From an uncultured Prevotella sp. (GTDB lineage Bacteria; Bacteroidota; Bacteroidia; Bacteroidales; Bacteroidaceae), in assembly GCA_937895845.1 (NCBI GenBank), contig CALBLK010000022.1, positions 1-64,000 of the forward strand: DNA of 64,000 nt, read 5' to 3'. The stretch's first letter is position 1, and every line of letters starts with the position of its first letter. A program made the position numbers and the translations under genes. Positions 32,529 to 41,773 of the stretch are shown piece by piece. The notes beneath the pieces were generated by a model. That model was not told where the DNA came from and did no database searches. It saw only the letters and a program-made list of their open reading frames with translations.

Positions 32529-33539
32529 TCAGAACCTTGTCATCAGTTCAACCACCAGCTTGTCACGCTCTGACTCTTTCGGAGTGGCTCCGTCACGATA
32601 AAAATATTTCTCATAGTTCAGACGGATGTCTGAGATAAACGGAAGGCCGAGACTGAACGTCACACCGCCGGTAACCCGGGCACGCTTGCAGTCAGTGAGC
32701 TTCAACAGTCCCTTGTCGTCAACGGTACCGTCGCTGTGGTCGGTCATCCAGTCAAAGCGCGCCAAGGGGGAAATTTTCTTGACCATAGACCCCTGGCGGC
32801 GAAGCGGGATGTCATAGTTCACGAAACCGTCAAAAGCCTGCACCGCAGCGAAAGCGCCATGGCTATAATGCTTGTAAAGGTACTCTGCCTCGACATGCCA
32901 GCCATGTCCGTGGTAGGCCACAGCCCCATCGGTCATCATGACAGTGTGCCCGTTGGGGCTGATTTTCTGCCCGCTGAGCGTCACATTGAAACCGCGCGGC
33001 AGCATCAGCTGCAGCTTGGCCGAATAGTTGACGCCCTTGGTCCAATAGTCTTTCTGGTCGGTCAGTCCGGACCCGTTGAACAGTCCGCCTTCAAGCACGA
33101 CGGGGAAGCCGGGATTAAACGAATAGGCCAGGGTGGCACCAACGTCGCGCACATTGCCCACTTGCTTGGCAATGAACGAGCGGTTGGCAAAATACTGGCG
33201 GTGGGGCGAGCGGTGGGCGTCAACCGTAAAAGGCACACGCATCTGTCCAACGGTGAATTGCAGGCCGCGCACAGGCACTAACCGGGTGTAGGCATCCAGC
33301 ATCTTGATGCGCCCCTCGTCAGAAAGGTCAATCTCAGCCTTGTAGCCCACCTTTTCCAACACGAGGCCGTCAATGCTGACGCGGGCGTTGCGCACCATAA
33401 AACGGCTTTCATTCTCCTCGGTCTGAACCTCAAACTTGCTGCGCAGGGTTCCGTGAATATGCGGTGTGAAGTCTTGTGCCACACTACGGACAAAGGCGGA
33501 CACAAACAGGCCAATGGTCACAGTCTTAGCGAACGTCAT
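32529..33539 (-). CDS. Phosphate-selective porin O/P-type outer-membrane protein
   Basis: 336 residues with a signal peptide (VSAFVRSVAQ). Beta-barrel pattern throughout and typical OprO/OprP-like motifs: HGTLRSKFEVQTEE, FMVRNARVSIDGLV, GQMRVPFTVDAHRSPHRQYF and the terminal strand ending in Phe (VELMTRF). It probably forms a channel in the outer membrane, perhaps for phosphate or other anions. Upstream in the same direction is a degenerate histidine kinase gene, 72 bases away. Confidence 0.85.
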   Translation of the reverse strand: MTFAKTVTIGLFVSAFVRSVAQDFTPHIHGTLRSKFEVQTEENESRFMVRNARVSIDGLVLEKVGYKAEIDLSDEGRIKMLDAYTRLVPVRGLQFTVGQMRVPFTVDAHRSPHRQYFANRSFIAKQVGNVRDVGATLAYSFNPGFPVVLEGGLFNGSGLTDQKDYWTKGVNYSAKLQLMLPRGFNVTLSGQKISPNGHTVMMTDGAVAYHGHGWHVEAEYLYKHYSHGAFAAVQAFDGFVNYDIPLRRQGSMVKKISPLARFDWMTDHSDGTVDDKGLLKLTDCKRARVTGGVTFSLGLPFISDIRLNYEKYFYRDGATPKESERDKLVVELMTRF

Positions 33540-33611
33540 CTCATTTTTGCTTACAAAAGTAAGAATGTGACATTACAAAAACGTTACAGCTGTGTGACGA
33601 TACTGCAAACG

Positions 33612-34391
33612 TCACCTCACTGGCAGCACTATCTCCATGCGTGTGCCGCCGTGATACTGGCTGTCGGCATGGACAAACCCGCCGAGTTTCATCACCATCT
33701 TCTGGGCGATGCTCAGTTCGAGCTCGCACTCGTCACGGTGCTCGTCAGGCCGCTCAAACCAGTCATAGAGATGTCTGCGGCGGCTGTCAGGTATGCCCTG
33801 GCCCGTGTCCTGAACATAGATTACCAGCTTGCCAGCCCGCTCAGTGGTGGAACATCCCACAACAATCTCGCCCTCCTTGGTAAACTTACAGGAGAGGGCC
33901 AGCAGCCTGTTGACCACAAGTTCAAGCGCCCTGGGGTCTGTCTGGACAAAGAACCCGTCGCTCAGCTCGCGCCTAAACATGACACGCACACTGGGATTGG
34001 CAGCCATTATGCCCACGAAGGTATCCACGCAACGGCGGCAGATGGCGTTTGGGCTGACGCTCTCTTCGTCCAGGTGGCGGCCATTTGAGCCGAAAGCGAG
34101 GACCAGAGTCTCGTCAAGCAGCGTGCTGATGAGCCCGGCATTGTGCACAATCTGGTTGGAAATGGTCTGCTTCTCGTCCTTTGACAGATAGAGGTCTTCC
34201 TTGGCTATCACCTCGGCAAGGCCACAGACAGAGTGGAGCGGCGTGCGGATTTCACGGCTAAGGTGCTTTAAGAAGGTGCTTTTCATCCGGTCACTGCGGC
34301 GCAAGCGCACCATTTCGATGGCCATCGAGCGCAAGCGCAACAGGCACAAAAGGCAGATTGCTGCCAACACTACATCCAAAACAATCATCAC
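33612..34391 (-). CDS. Degenerate histidine kinase-like protein
   Basis: 259 residues. One N-terminal membrane helix, then HisKA and HATPase-like domains. The H-box reads SREIRTPLHSV where active kinases have SHEIRTPL, so the phospho-accepting His is Arg. In the N-box, RLLALSCKFT replaces NLLxNAxKFT, losing the Mg-binding Asn. The G1 box DTGQGIPD is intact, but the G2 box is ELELS instead of GLGLS. It is therefore probably not an active kinase and may act by binding a partner. No response regulator is adjacent; the porin gene follows in the same direction. Confidence 0.85.
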   Translation of the reverse strand: MMIVLDVVLAAICLLCLLRLRSMAIEMVRLRRSDRMKSTFLKHLSREIRTPLHSVCGLAEVIAKEDLYLSKDEKQTISNQIVHNAGLISTLLDETLVLAFGSNGRHLDEESVSPNAICRRCVDTFVGIMAANPSVRVMFRRELSDGFFVQTDPRALELVVNRLLALSCKFTKEGEIVVGCSTTERAGKLVIYVQDTGQGIPDSRRRHLYDWFERPDEHRDECELELSIAQKMVMKLGGFVHADSQYHGGTRMEIVLPVR

Positions 34392-34586
34392 ACTACAATT
34401 TTAACGGTAACAGAGACAGCACTGCAAGCACAACGCACACCCGTCCCTCTTTGCGGCGATGCAGTCTGCCATATCCCTGGTTGAGGGTTGTAAAATTACT
34501 AAAATCTTGAATAACAGCCTAACTTTTGCCGGTTTTTCCGGCTGATACGCTTTCTTTCATGATTTGAACAGGACACTCCGGAGATC

Positions 34587-35273
34587 TCACCGGTTGCTGG
34601 CAGCACTGACACTGCGCACCACCAGCACCCCTCCGCTCACGCTGAACCGCACATTGAACGTGCCATACGTCATGCCATAGACACGCGCCGGCTCATCTTG
34701 GTATGACGGTCTGGGGTCGTGGCGCAGCACCTCCTCTAACAGTTCCCGCTCATGCGGGGCCAGCGGCAGGTCTGTCCCGCACGCCCACTCCACGGACAAC
34801 GGATGCCAGGCCACAGCGTCAACAAAGCCGCAGCGCGCCCCGGGGTGACTGTCGGTAAAGGGCAGATAGGGCTTGATGTCGTAGATGGGAGTGCCATCAG
34901 CAAGGTCGGCCCCCAGCACATGCACTATGGGACAGCCGCCGGGGGCCTGTTCCACACGGTCAAGCCTCACCGAGGAGAGCCCGAGGTTGTTGGGACGGAA
35001 CGGTGAGCGCGTGGCAAACACTCCCATCCTGGCGTTGCCTCCAAGTCTCGGCGGACGCACCGTCGGCCGCTTGGGGGCACGCTCATTGAGCGAGAAGCCC
35101 CACACCAGCCACAGCCAGTCAAAGCCGGCCAGCCCCCTGACGGCCTCCTCGCGGGCCCACTCGGGCACAAACACAATCTCACCGGGCAGACTGGGCACCA
35201 GCCCACTCTGCCTTGGCACACCAAACTTGGAGCCAAGCGGAGCGTGAAAAAAGGCTATCGGCTGGATATTCAT
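34587..35273 (-). CDS. trmO: tRNA (N6-threonylcarbamoyladenosine37-N6)-methyltransferase TrmO
   Basis: 228 residues of the TsaA/YaeB family, which methylates t6A37 of certain tRNAs. N-terminal barrel: FHAPLGSKFGVPRQSGLVPS, GFDWLWLVWGFSLNE, MGVFATRSPFRPNNLGLSSV (SAM site) and DIKPYLPFTDSHPGA. The C-terminal part is shorter and typical of the long form. Divergent from ugd. Confidence 0.92.
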   Translation of the reverse strand: MNIQPIAFFHAPLGSKFGVPRQSGLVPSLPGEIVFVPEWAREEAVRGLAGFDWLWLVWGFSLNERAPKRPTVRPPRLGGNARMGVFATRSPFRPNNLGLSSVRLDRVEQAPGGCPIVHVLGADLADGTPIYDIKPYLPFTDSHPGARCGFVDAVAWHPLSVEWACGTDLPLAPHERELLEEVLRHDPRPSYQDEPARVYGMTYGTFNVRFSVSGGVLVVRSVSAASNR

Positions 35274-35305
35274 TTTGCAAAAGTACCACTTTCTGATGAA
35301 TAATC

Positions 35306-35336
35306 TTGTTTTTTCCTCTCGTATTCACTAACTTTG
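35306..35336 (+). promoter_or_regulatory. Promoter of ugd
   Basis: TTG (35306-35308), 20 bases, TAACTTTG (35329-35336). Confidence 0.75.
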
Positions 35337-35400
35337 CATAAGACAGACTGCGCCCGGCAATGCCAGGGCAAGCTCTCAGTGCATTTTTCCTGCGCTGTTC
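35337..35400 (+). repeat. Dispersed 5'-leader element (copy 3)
   Basis: Starts at the -7 box with CATAAGACAGACTGCGCCCGG, near-identical to CATAAGTCAGG...CTCGG at 55-75, and includes GGCAATG...GGCAAGCTCTCAGTGCA. GCAAT and AGTGC pair with one mismatch. It lies in the ugd leader about 35 bases before the start codon. Confidence 0.6.
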
Positions 35401-35434
35401 CGATAAAGACTTTGACCATATAAAACATAGAGAT

Positions 35435-36709
35435 ATGACAACCGACAAGAACATGAGAATTGCCATCGCGGGCACAGGCTATGTGGGTCTGAGCATCGCC
35501 ACGCTGCTCAGCCAGCATCACGAGGTAACCGCAGTCGATGTGATTCCCGAGAAGGTGGAGAAGCTGAACAATAAGGTATCGCCAATCCAGGACGACTATA
35601 TCGAGCGCTATCTCACCGAGAAGCCGCTGAAACTACGCGCCACACTCGATGGCCGCGAGGCTTACCGAAATGCCGACTTTGTAGTGATTGCGGCGCCAAC
35701 CAACTACGACCCGGTGAAAAACTACTTCGACACCAGCCACGTGGAAGAGGTCATCGAGCTGGTGAGGGAGGTGAACCCCAAGGCGGTGATGGTCATCAAG
35801 AGCACCATCCCCGTGGGCTACTGCCACAGTCTCTACGCCAGATACGGCCGCGACCTGCGGCTGCTCTTCTCGCCCGAGTTCCTTCGCGAGAGCAAGGCAC
35901 TCTATGACAACCTCTACCCCAGCCGCATCATCGTGGGCCATCCCGGAAGCGACATTGCCGACCGGGCCGGCGAGCTGGAGGCAGCGGCGCACACGTTTGC
36001 CAGCCTGCTGCAAGAGGGGGCCATCAAAAAGGACATAGAGACTCTGTTTATGGGGCTGACAGAGGCCGAGGCCGTGAAGCTGTTTGCCAACACCTACCTG
36101 GCCCTGCGCGTGAGCTATTTCAACGAACTTGACACCTATGCAGAGATGAAGGGGCTCAACACGGCAGACATCATCCGCGGTGTGAGCCTTGACCCCCGTG
36201 TGGGCGACCAGTACAACAATCCCTCCTTCGGCTACGGCGGCTACTGTCTGCCCAAGGACACCAAGCAGTTGCTGGCCAACTACAGTGACGTGCCTGAAAA
36301 CCTGATTGAGGCCATCGTGGAGAGCAACCGCACGCGCAAGGACTTTATCGCCGACCGCGTGCTCAACAAGGCCGGCTACTACGACTACTACAACCGGGGC
36401 GACTTCAACCCCGCCGAGGAGAAACACTGCGTGATTGGGGTCTACCGGCTGACCATGAAGTCCAACTCCGACAACTTCAGGCAGTCCTCCATACAGGGCG
36501 TGATGAAACGCATCAAGGCCAAGGGGGCCGAAATCATCATCTATGAGCCTACCCTGGCCAACGGCACCACGTTTTTCGGGAGCCGCGTGGTGAACAACCT
36601 TGACGAGTTCAAGGCACAGTCGCAGGCCATCATCGCCAACCGCTACGACAGCTGTCTTGACGATGTGCGCGGCAAGGTCTACACGCGCGACATCTTCAGA
36701 CGAGACTGA
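35435..36709 (+). CDS. ugd: UDP-glucose 6-dehydrogenase-type nucleotide-sugar dehydrogenase
   Basis: 424 residues from the ATG at 35435; ATG at 35453 is also possible. NAD-binding motif IAIAGTGYVGLSIAT, then APTNYDPVKNYFDTSHV, STIPVGYCHSLY, LFSPEFLRESKALYDNLYPS and the catalytic Cys in FGYGGYCLPKDTKQL. It oxidises a UDP-hexose to the uronic acid for capsule or lipopolysaccharide. No glycosyltransferase cluster is adjacent. The C-terminal domain has VYRLTMKSNSDNFRQSSIQ as in this short Ugd class. Confidence 0.93.
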   Translation: MTTDKNMRIAIAGTGYVGLSIATLLSQHHEVTAVDVIPEKVEKLNNKVSPIQDDYIERYLTEKPLKLRATLDGREAYRNADFVVIAAPTNYDPVKNYFDTSHVEEVIELVREVNPKAVMVIKSTIPVGYCHSLYARYGRDLRLLFSPEFLRESKALYDNLYPSRIIVGHPGSDIADRAGELEAAAHTFASLLQEGAIKKDIETLFMGLTEAEAVKLFANTYLALRVSYFNELDTYAEMKGLNTADIIRGVSLDPRVGDQYNNPSFGYGGYCLPKDTKQLLANYSDVPENLIEAIVESNRTRKDFIADRVLNKAGYYDYYNRGDFNPAEEKHCVIGVYRLTMKSNSDNFRQSSIQGVMKRIKAKGAEIIIYEPTLANGTTFFGSRVVNNLDEFKAQSQAIIANRYDSCLDDVRGKVYTRDIFRRD

Positions 36710-36762
36710 CAGGCAGCCGGTTCACGCGCGGCTGGACTGCCGCGCCCGTACCCCTACCGGCC

Positions 36763-36801
36763 AGAATCGGCCGCCAGACTGCAGGTCTGGCGGCCGATTC
36801 T
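36763..36801. terminator. Bidirectional terminator
   Basis: 17-bp perfect stem, 36763-36779 with 36785-36801, loop of 5, between convergent ugd and DUF2807 genes. Confidence 0.85.
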
Positions 36802-36820
36802 CTTTGCACGCTCAACAGTT

Positions 36821-37579
36821 TCACTTCACAGGATGCAGCCTCAGCAGCGCCGTGTGCAGGTCTCCGCTTCCGCGCACATTCTGGTTAAGCTGCTCCAGTG
36901 TGCCGCTGAGCGTGATGTCGCCACTTCCGGTGAGCAAGCAGTCGGCCACCCCGCACTGTTCAAAGTCCACTTCCACGTCTCCGCTGCCCGCCAGTTCGAC
37001 ACTGGTCTTCCTGGTGTTCTTCAGCCTCAGCTTCACGTCACCGCTTCCCCGGACAGACGCATCGGCACGCAAGGCATCAGCCTTGTCCACCTCTATGTCG
37101 CCCGACCCGTCGACACGCAGCGTGAGATCGTCACATATCACCGACCTGAAGTCAATGTCTCCGGAGCCCCTGACCAACAGGCTGAGCCTGTCGGTGTCCA
37201 GTGGCCTCTCGCACTCAAAGTCACCGCTGCCAACCACACTCACAGCCACCAAGTCGGGCGATGTCACCCTGACCCTGATGGCCTGGTCGTCCATGTCGCG
37301 CAGCAAGTCCATCATGCCAGACTTGAAACGCACGACGAGCACGCCGTCCTTGACCTCTGTCATCACCCTTGACAAGTATGACTGCGGGGCCACAACAGAG
37401 ACCGAACAGTCTTTGCCCTGCGCATACACGACGTCAACCGCGCCCTCCACACGCACGGCCTTGAATTTGCCAACCGGGCGGTCTGCCCGGGTGACCGACG
37501 CAGACCTGCCCCCTTTCTGAGCTGACATACACGATACGAGAGCAAATGCCAGCACGGCAAACAACAAAAACTTTTTCAT
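36821..37579 (-). CDS. DUF2807 (GIN-domain) lipoprotein
   Basis: 252 residues. Lipobox VSC after a hydrophobic signal. The mature protein has the parallel-beta repeats of DUF2807, each turn marked by GSGD (VVGSGDFEC; VRGSGDIDF; VDGSGDIEV; VRGSGDVKL; LAGSGDVEV; LTGSGDITL; VRGSGDLHT): seven repeats. It opens with DRPVGKFKAVRVEGAVDVVY, typical of the family. Envelope or surface protein of unknown role. Confidence 0.9.
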   Translation of the reverse strand: MKKFLLFAVLAFALVSCMSAQKGGRSASVTRADRPVGKFKAVRVEGAVDVVYAQGKDCSVSVVAPQSYLSRVMTEVKDGVLVVRFKSGMMDLLRDMDDQAIRVRVTSPDLVAVSVVGSGDFECERPLDTDRLSLLVRGSGDIDFRSVICDDLTLRVDGSGDIEVDKADALRADASVRGSGDVKLRLKNTRKTSVELAGSGDVEVDFEQCGVADCLLTGSGDITLSGTLEQLNQNVRGSGDLHTALLRLHPVK

Positions 37580-37637
37580 AAACTATTTATATTGATTATC
37601 TAAAAACCTCCATTGATTACCAAAAAACCTCCATGTT

Positions 37638-40277
37638 TCAGAACGTCATGCGTATCATGAAGCGCAGTCCGTCACGGTGGGCCGTGGGCAGGTCAAGGTA
37701 GTTGAGCCGCCGTGCATACTCGACATGCAACAGCTTGAAGATGTTGTGGACGCCCACGGCCAGCTCGACATACGGCTGCTTGCTGTCCATCACAAACGAG
37801 CCTTCGGGGAATGCCATCAGCAAGGGCGAACCCGCGTTCTGCGCAAGATAGGGGTTGTTCTTGTCAGAGAGGTCGCCCCACAGGCACTTCACGGCAATGT
37901 ACTCTCTCCACTTGAGCTTCTTGATGAGCGGAATGCGGTTGAAGAGCTTGCCGTTGAAGTCCCAGCTCACGTCAGCGCTCACAAAGCGGTCGTTGAGGAA
38001 CTCCATGTTGTTGACGAGCTGGAAGGTCTGGTCCTGAATGATATACGACAGGTTGGTGGCTGGCATGCAGAGCAGCGGATATGGCACTTTCTCCCATTGT
38101 ATTCCGCCACGCAGGTAGCAGTCTATCTTGCCCCAGCTGTTCATCCAGAAGCGTTTGTAAACGCTGGCCTCCGTGTAGTTGTAGCTGTAATCGCCGCCCA
38201 GCACGTTCTTCAGTCCCAGGGTGTGGCTCACGGTGAACACCGGCGCGTCAAGGTTAATCTTCAGCCGGCGCTGCTTGGTGTTGATGAACGTCTCACCGGG
38301 CGCGAAACGCAGTTCGGCGCGAAGCTCAGTTGTGCGGAACTTCAGCGACGGGGCGGCCTCGCCGGCGCCGGCCTCCGCCGAGAGCGGCGTGAACCGCAGG
38401 TTTCCGCAAGCCTCGTTCTCCTCGGCCTTCAGCGCGAGTGTGGTCTTGAATCCCCAGTCCTCCTCGCGCTCAAAGGTTAGCGTCTGCCGGTTGTAGAACA
38501 TCATCTTGTCCACCTTGGCCCATTTCAGCGAGGTGAACACATTGTCCTTGTCCGTGTGCATGAACTTGTCAGAGGGCGAGCACACATCATACGTAGACGA
38601 CAGGGTGAGCGTGCGTTTGGGGAACTCGCGCGGCAGATACTCCTTCTTGTTGAACGACCATATCACGTCACCGCGGTAGTACTCCCGCTTGCTGCCCCAG
38701 CCGTGGGCGTAATAGCCGCTGAAGAACAAGTGCTTGTTAAGGTTGGCCGTCGTCTGGGCGCTGATGCGCGTGCGGAACCCGTCGACAAAGTTGCTGGTGA
38801 ACATTGTGTTGATAGGCCCGAAGTCCACCTTGCTGGGGTGCCCCGTCTCCACAAAGTTCTCGATAAAGGCGCGCGCGCCGAAGATGACATACTTGAATCC
38901 CTTGATTTGCTCCATGTTGTGGATAAAGGCATCCATGCGGCTCTCGCTGTTGGTGAGATGCACCTGGCGGTACTTGTCCCAGAACGCCTCGTCGCGCATC
39001 ATGGCGTCCGCCTCCTTCACCTCGCGCGCCTTGCCCTTGAACAGCTGTCTGGGCAGAGGGTCAAAGGCGTAGTCGGACAGTCGCGTGGTGCGGATGACGA
39101 TGGCCTTTTGCAGGAAGCTGGCCACCTTGAGCTCGGCCACCATGTCATCGACCGTGAGCACCCAGGAGCTGTCGGGCAGCTGTGTAAACTCCTGGATGAC
39201 CTTCAGGTTCTCCACAAAGTTCACGTCGCTGCGCCTTGGGATGGTCAGCTCGCAGCGCTTCACCTGGTAGCTTGAGTCGGCCAGAATATAGATGTCCCCC
39301 CGGAACCCGAAGTCCTGCTGGTTGTTTGGAAGGAAATGGAGATGGATGCAGCGGTCGCGCTCCACATAGACCGTGTCCTCAATGTAAAAGCGGTAAAAGG
39401 CGATGGCGTCCTTGCCAATCGGCGAGGTGAACGGATACTGCAGCAGGCGCACCTGGTCATCATAGATGTTGACATCCGTGAACACGTCCTTGAGCGTTGT
39501 GGTGAGGATGTCGCCCGTCTGGAGCAGGTCGTTGATGCCGGTCGAGTTCTGTCCCTTGACGATGCTCTTCTCACTGTGGGGCTTCTTGCGGTAAACCTTC
39601 TGGGTCACCGTCTCGTCGACCGAGAGCGGCAGGATGAGTTTCTTGTTGTAGCTGCACATCTCCACCTGGTCTTTCACCCACGGCATCTTCTTGAGCCTTG
39701 GCGTTTCCAGCTTTTCGGGCGTGATGTCGTTAAAGGCCAGCGTTATCTTCTGATACTTGTTATACTGGTAGTAGTCACGGTTCTCCAGCCGTGTCTGCTT
39801 CTTGTGCGCCACCACCTTGCGCATCAGCTCAACCGCCGGGTTGTTCTTCCGGCTGTACCTGTGCCTCCTGGCCTTTACGGTCACCCCCTTGAGTGCGCGG
39901 GTGGCGGGTTTCAGTCTTACGTTGAGCACGCTGCCGGTGCCGGCGGTCACGGTGACCGTCTGCGACACATAGCCCACGGCGCTGAACGTCAGCGCCCACC
40001 CGTTGTGACGGGCGATGGCATACCTGCCGCCGGCATTGGAGGCCACAGCAATCTCGTGTCCCTTGTAAACCACACTGGCAAAGGGTATGCTGTCGCCCGT
40101 CTCCGCGTCAATCACATGTCCGGTGAGCTGGGCATGGAGGGTGAGTGGCGAGCACAGCAGAAAGAGCAGCAAAAGCTTCATCCCCATCAGGAGCAGCGCC
40201 CACCTGCCGCCGCGGCCAGACGAGGGTGCGGCATGGTCAGACGGTGTTGGAAGACGGTGAGGGTGGAACTTGGTCAT
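37638..40277 (-). CDS. DUF5686/carboxypeptidase-like outer-membrane protein
   Basis: 879 residues from the ATG at 40277; the open frame extends to 40364, and the actual signal may start near MGMKLLLLFLLCSPLTLHAQ. After the signal comes a CarboxypepD_reg-like domain (LTGHVIDAETGDSIPFASVV), then a long DUF5686 region with NPAVELMRKVVAHKKQTRLE, ending in a C-terminal barrel that closes with LRFMIRMTF. Predicted outer-membrane protein of unknown substrate, common in Bacteroidetes. It follows DUF2807 on the other side of a short gap; both run on the minus strand. Confidence 0.85.
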   Translation of the reverse strand: MTKFHPHRLPTPSDHAAPSSGRGGRWALLLMGMKLLLLFLLCSPLTLHAQLTGHVIDAETGDSIPFASVVYKGHEIAVASNAGGRYAIARHNGWALTFSAVGYVSQTVTVTAGTGSVLNVRLKPATRALKGVTVKARRHRYSRKNNPAVELMRKVVAHKKQTRLENRDYYQYNKYQKITLAFNDITPEKLETPRLKKMPWVKDQVEMCSYNKKLILPLSVDETVTQKVYRKKPHSEKSIVKGQNSTGINDLLQTGDILTTTLKDVFTDVNIYDDQVRLLQYPFTSPIGKDAIAFYRFYIEDTVYVERDRCIHLHFLPNNQQDFGFRGDIYILADSSYQVKRCELTIPRRSDVNFVENLKVIQEFTQLPDSSWVLTVDDMVAELKVASFLQKAIVIRTTRLSDYAFDPLPRQLFKGKAREVKEADAMMRDEAFWDKYRQVHLTNSESRMDAFIHNMEQIKGFKYVIFGARAFIENFVETGHPSKVDFGPINTMFTSNFVDGFRTRISAQTTANLNKHLFFSGYYAHGWGSKREYYRGDVIWSFNKKEYLPREFPKRTLTLSSTYDVCSPSDKFMHTDKDNVFTSLKWAKVDKMMFYNRQTLTFEREEDWGFKTTLALKAEENEACGNLRFTPLSAEAGAGEAAPSLKFRTTELRAELRFAPGETFINTKQRRLKINLDAPVFTVSHTLGLKNVLGGDYSYNYTEASVYKRFWMNSWGKIDCYLRGGIQWEKVPYPLLCMPATNLSYIIQDQTFQLVNNMEFLNDRFVSADVSWDFNGKLFNRIPLIKKLKWREYIAVKCLWGDLSDKNNPYLAQNAGSPLLMAFPEGSFVMDSKQPYVELAVGVHNIFKLLHVEYARRLNYLDLPTAHRDGLRFMIRMTF

Positions 40278-40322
40278 AAACAATCTTTTTCTTAAAACAA
40301 CAGGAATGATAAAAATGGAGAA

Positions 40323-40393
40323 TATCACCCGGAGCCATCCGCTCCGGGTGATACTTATAGTCATGGTGGCGTTCCGCCAGGCGGAGCGCCACC
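40323..40393 (-). terminator. Two hairpins downstream of ino1
   Basis: 40323-40335 pairs with 40341-40353 (13 bp, loop 5), and 40365-40378 pairs with 40380-40393 (one G-T pair, apical bases unpaired). Both lie between the ino1 stop and the DUF5686 start. Confidence 0.65.
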
Positions 40394-40411
40394 GGCAGTT
40401 TCACCGACAGG

Positions 40412-41740
40412 TCAGTCCATTTCCTCGTCAGCCTCGTAGCCACCCATCTCGCGGATGGCGTTCTTCAGCATGGTGTACTGCTGGTAGAGGTTGTTCACAG
40501 CCTCCTCGCCCTTGGTGTAGTCGTGCATGGGGCTCTTCAGGTAGAAGCTCAGGAAACGCTGTATGCCATAGCGTCCCGCGCGCGCGGCCAGGTCGCTCAG
40601 CAGACAGAGGTCGAGCAGAAGCGGCGCGGCCAGGATTGAGTCGCGGCAGAGGAAGTTGATTTTCACCTGCATGGGATAGCCCATCCAGCCAAAGATGTCA
40701 ATGTTGTCCCATCCCTCCTTGTTGTCGTTGCGTGGCGGATAGTAGTTGATGCGAACCTTGTGATAGTACTGGGTGTCCTCGTCGTTGCCATGGCCGTAGA
40801 GGTCGGGCTGGACGTCGGGCTTGAGGATGGTCTCCAGTGTGGAGAGCTTGCTCACCTCCTTGGTACGGAAGTTGGCGGGCTCGTCGAGCACCAGTCCGTC
40901 GCGGTTGCCCAGGATATTGGTCGAGAACCAGCCGCTCAGTCCCAGGCACCGGGTGCCGATGATGGGTGCGAAGCCGCTCTTCACCAGCGTCTGCCCAGTC
41001 TTGAAGTCCTTGCCGGCGATAGGCATCCTGGTCTTTTCGGCCAGCTCCCACATGGCGGGGATGTCCACCGTGGTGTTCGGAGCGCCCATGATGAAGGGTG
41101 CGCCCTCGGTCAGTGCGGCGTAGGCATAGCACATGGAGGGAGCCACATGCTCGCGGTCGTCGGCCTTCATGGCGGCCTCAAGGGCGGCAAGCGAGCCGTG
41201 CACAGGCTCGTTCTCGGGCACATAGATCTCGGTAGAGGCGGCCCAAATCACCACGATGCGGGCGCAGCCGTTCTTCTCCTTGAAGTCGCGGATGTCCTTG
41301 CGGAGCGCCTCGACCATGTCCCAGCGCGTCTTGCAGTCCTTCACATTGTCACCGTCAAGCCGCTTGGCATAGTTTCTGTCGAAGGCAGCCTTCATGGGCA
41401 CTATCTTCTCCAGCTCGTCCTTCACGGGGTTGATGTCCTTTTCCTTGAGCACCTCGGCATACATGGCAGCCTGGTAGGCGTTCTGGGGGTACACGTCCCA
41501 CGTGCCAAACACGATGTCATCGAGCTTGGCCAGGGGCACAATGTCACCATAGTGCAGATATTTCTTGTCTGCGCCACGGCCCACGCGCATCTTGTCGTAC
41601 TGGGTCATCGAGCCAATAGGCTTTGCCAGGCCGCGCCGTGTCATGAAGACACCCGTCATAAAGGTCGTAGCCACTGCACCGCAGCCCACAACCAGAATAC
41701 CTAACTTACCGTCAGCCGGTTTAACATTTGTCTGTTTCAT
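40412..41740 (-). CDS. myo-Inositol-1-phosphate synthase
   Basis: 442 residues. It converts glucose-6-phosphate to inositol-3-phosphate with NAD. Motifs: GILVVGCGAVATTFMTGV (Rossmann), VVIWAASTEIYVPE, APNTTVDIPAMWEL, GKDFKTGQTLVKS (catalytic Lys) and NILGNRDGLVLDEP. In Bacteroides this enzyme feeds inositol lipid synthesis (phosphatidylinositol, inositol sphingolipids); the phosphatidyltransferase partners seen there are not next to it here, so the pathway must be completed elsewhere if present. Confidence 0.93.
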   Translation of the reverse strand: MKQTNVKPADGKLGILVVGCGAVATTFMTGVFMTRRGLAKPIGSMTQYDKMRVGRGADKKYLHYGDIVPLAKLDDIVFGTWDVYPQNAYQAAMYAEVLKEKDINPVKDELEKIVPMKAAFDRNYAKRLDGDNVKDCKTRWDMVEALRKDIRDFKEKNGCARIVVIWAASTEIYVPENEPVHGSLAALEAAMKADDREHVAPSMCYAYAALTEGAPFIMGAPNTTVDIPAMWELAEKTRMPIAGKDFKTGQTLVKSGFAPIIGTRCLGLSGWFSTNILGNRDGLVLDEPANFRTKEVSKLSTLETILKPDVQPDLYGHGNDEDTQYYHKVRINYYPPRNDNKEGWDNIDIFGWMGYPMQVKINFLCRDSILAAPLLLDLCLLSDLAARAGRYGIQRFLSFYLKSPMHDYTKGEEAVNNLYQQYTMLKNAIREMGGYEADEEMD

Positions 41741-41773
41741 AACTTCTTTTCAGTTTATTTTATGATTTGTCGT

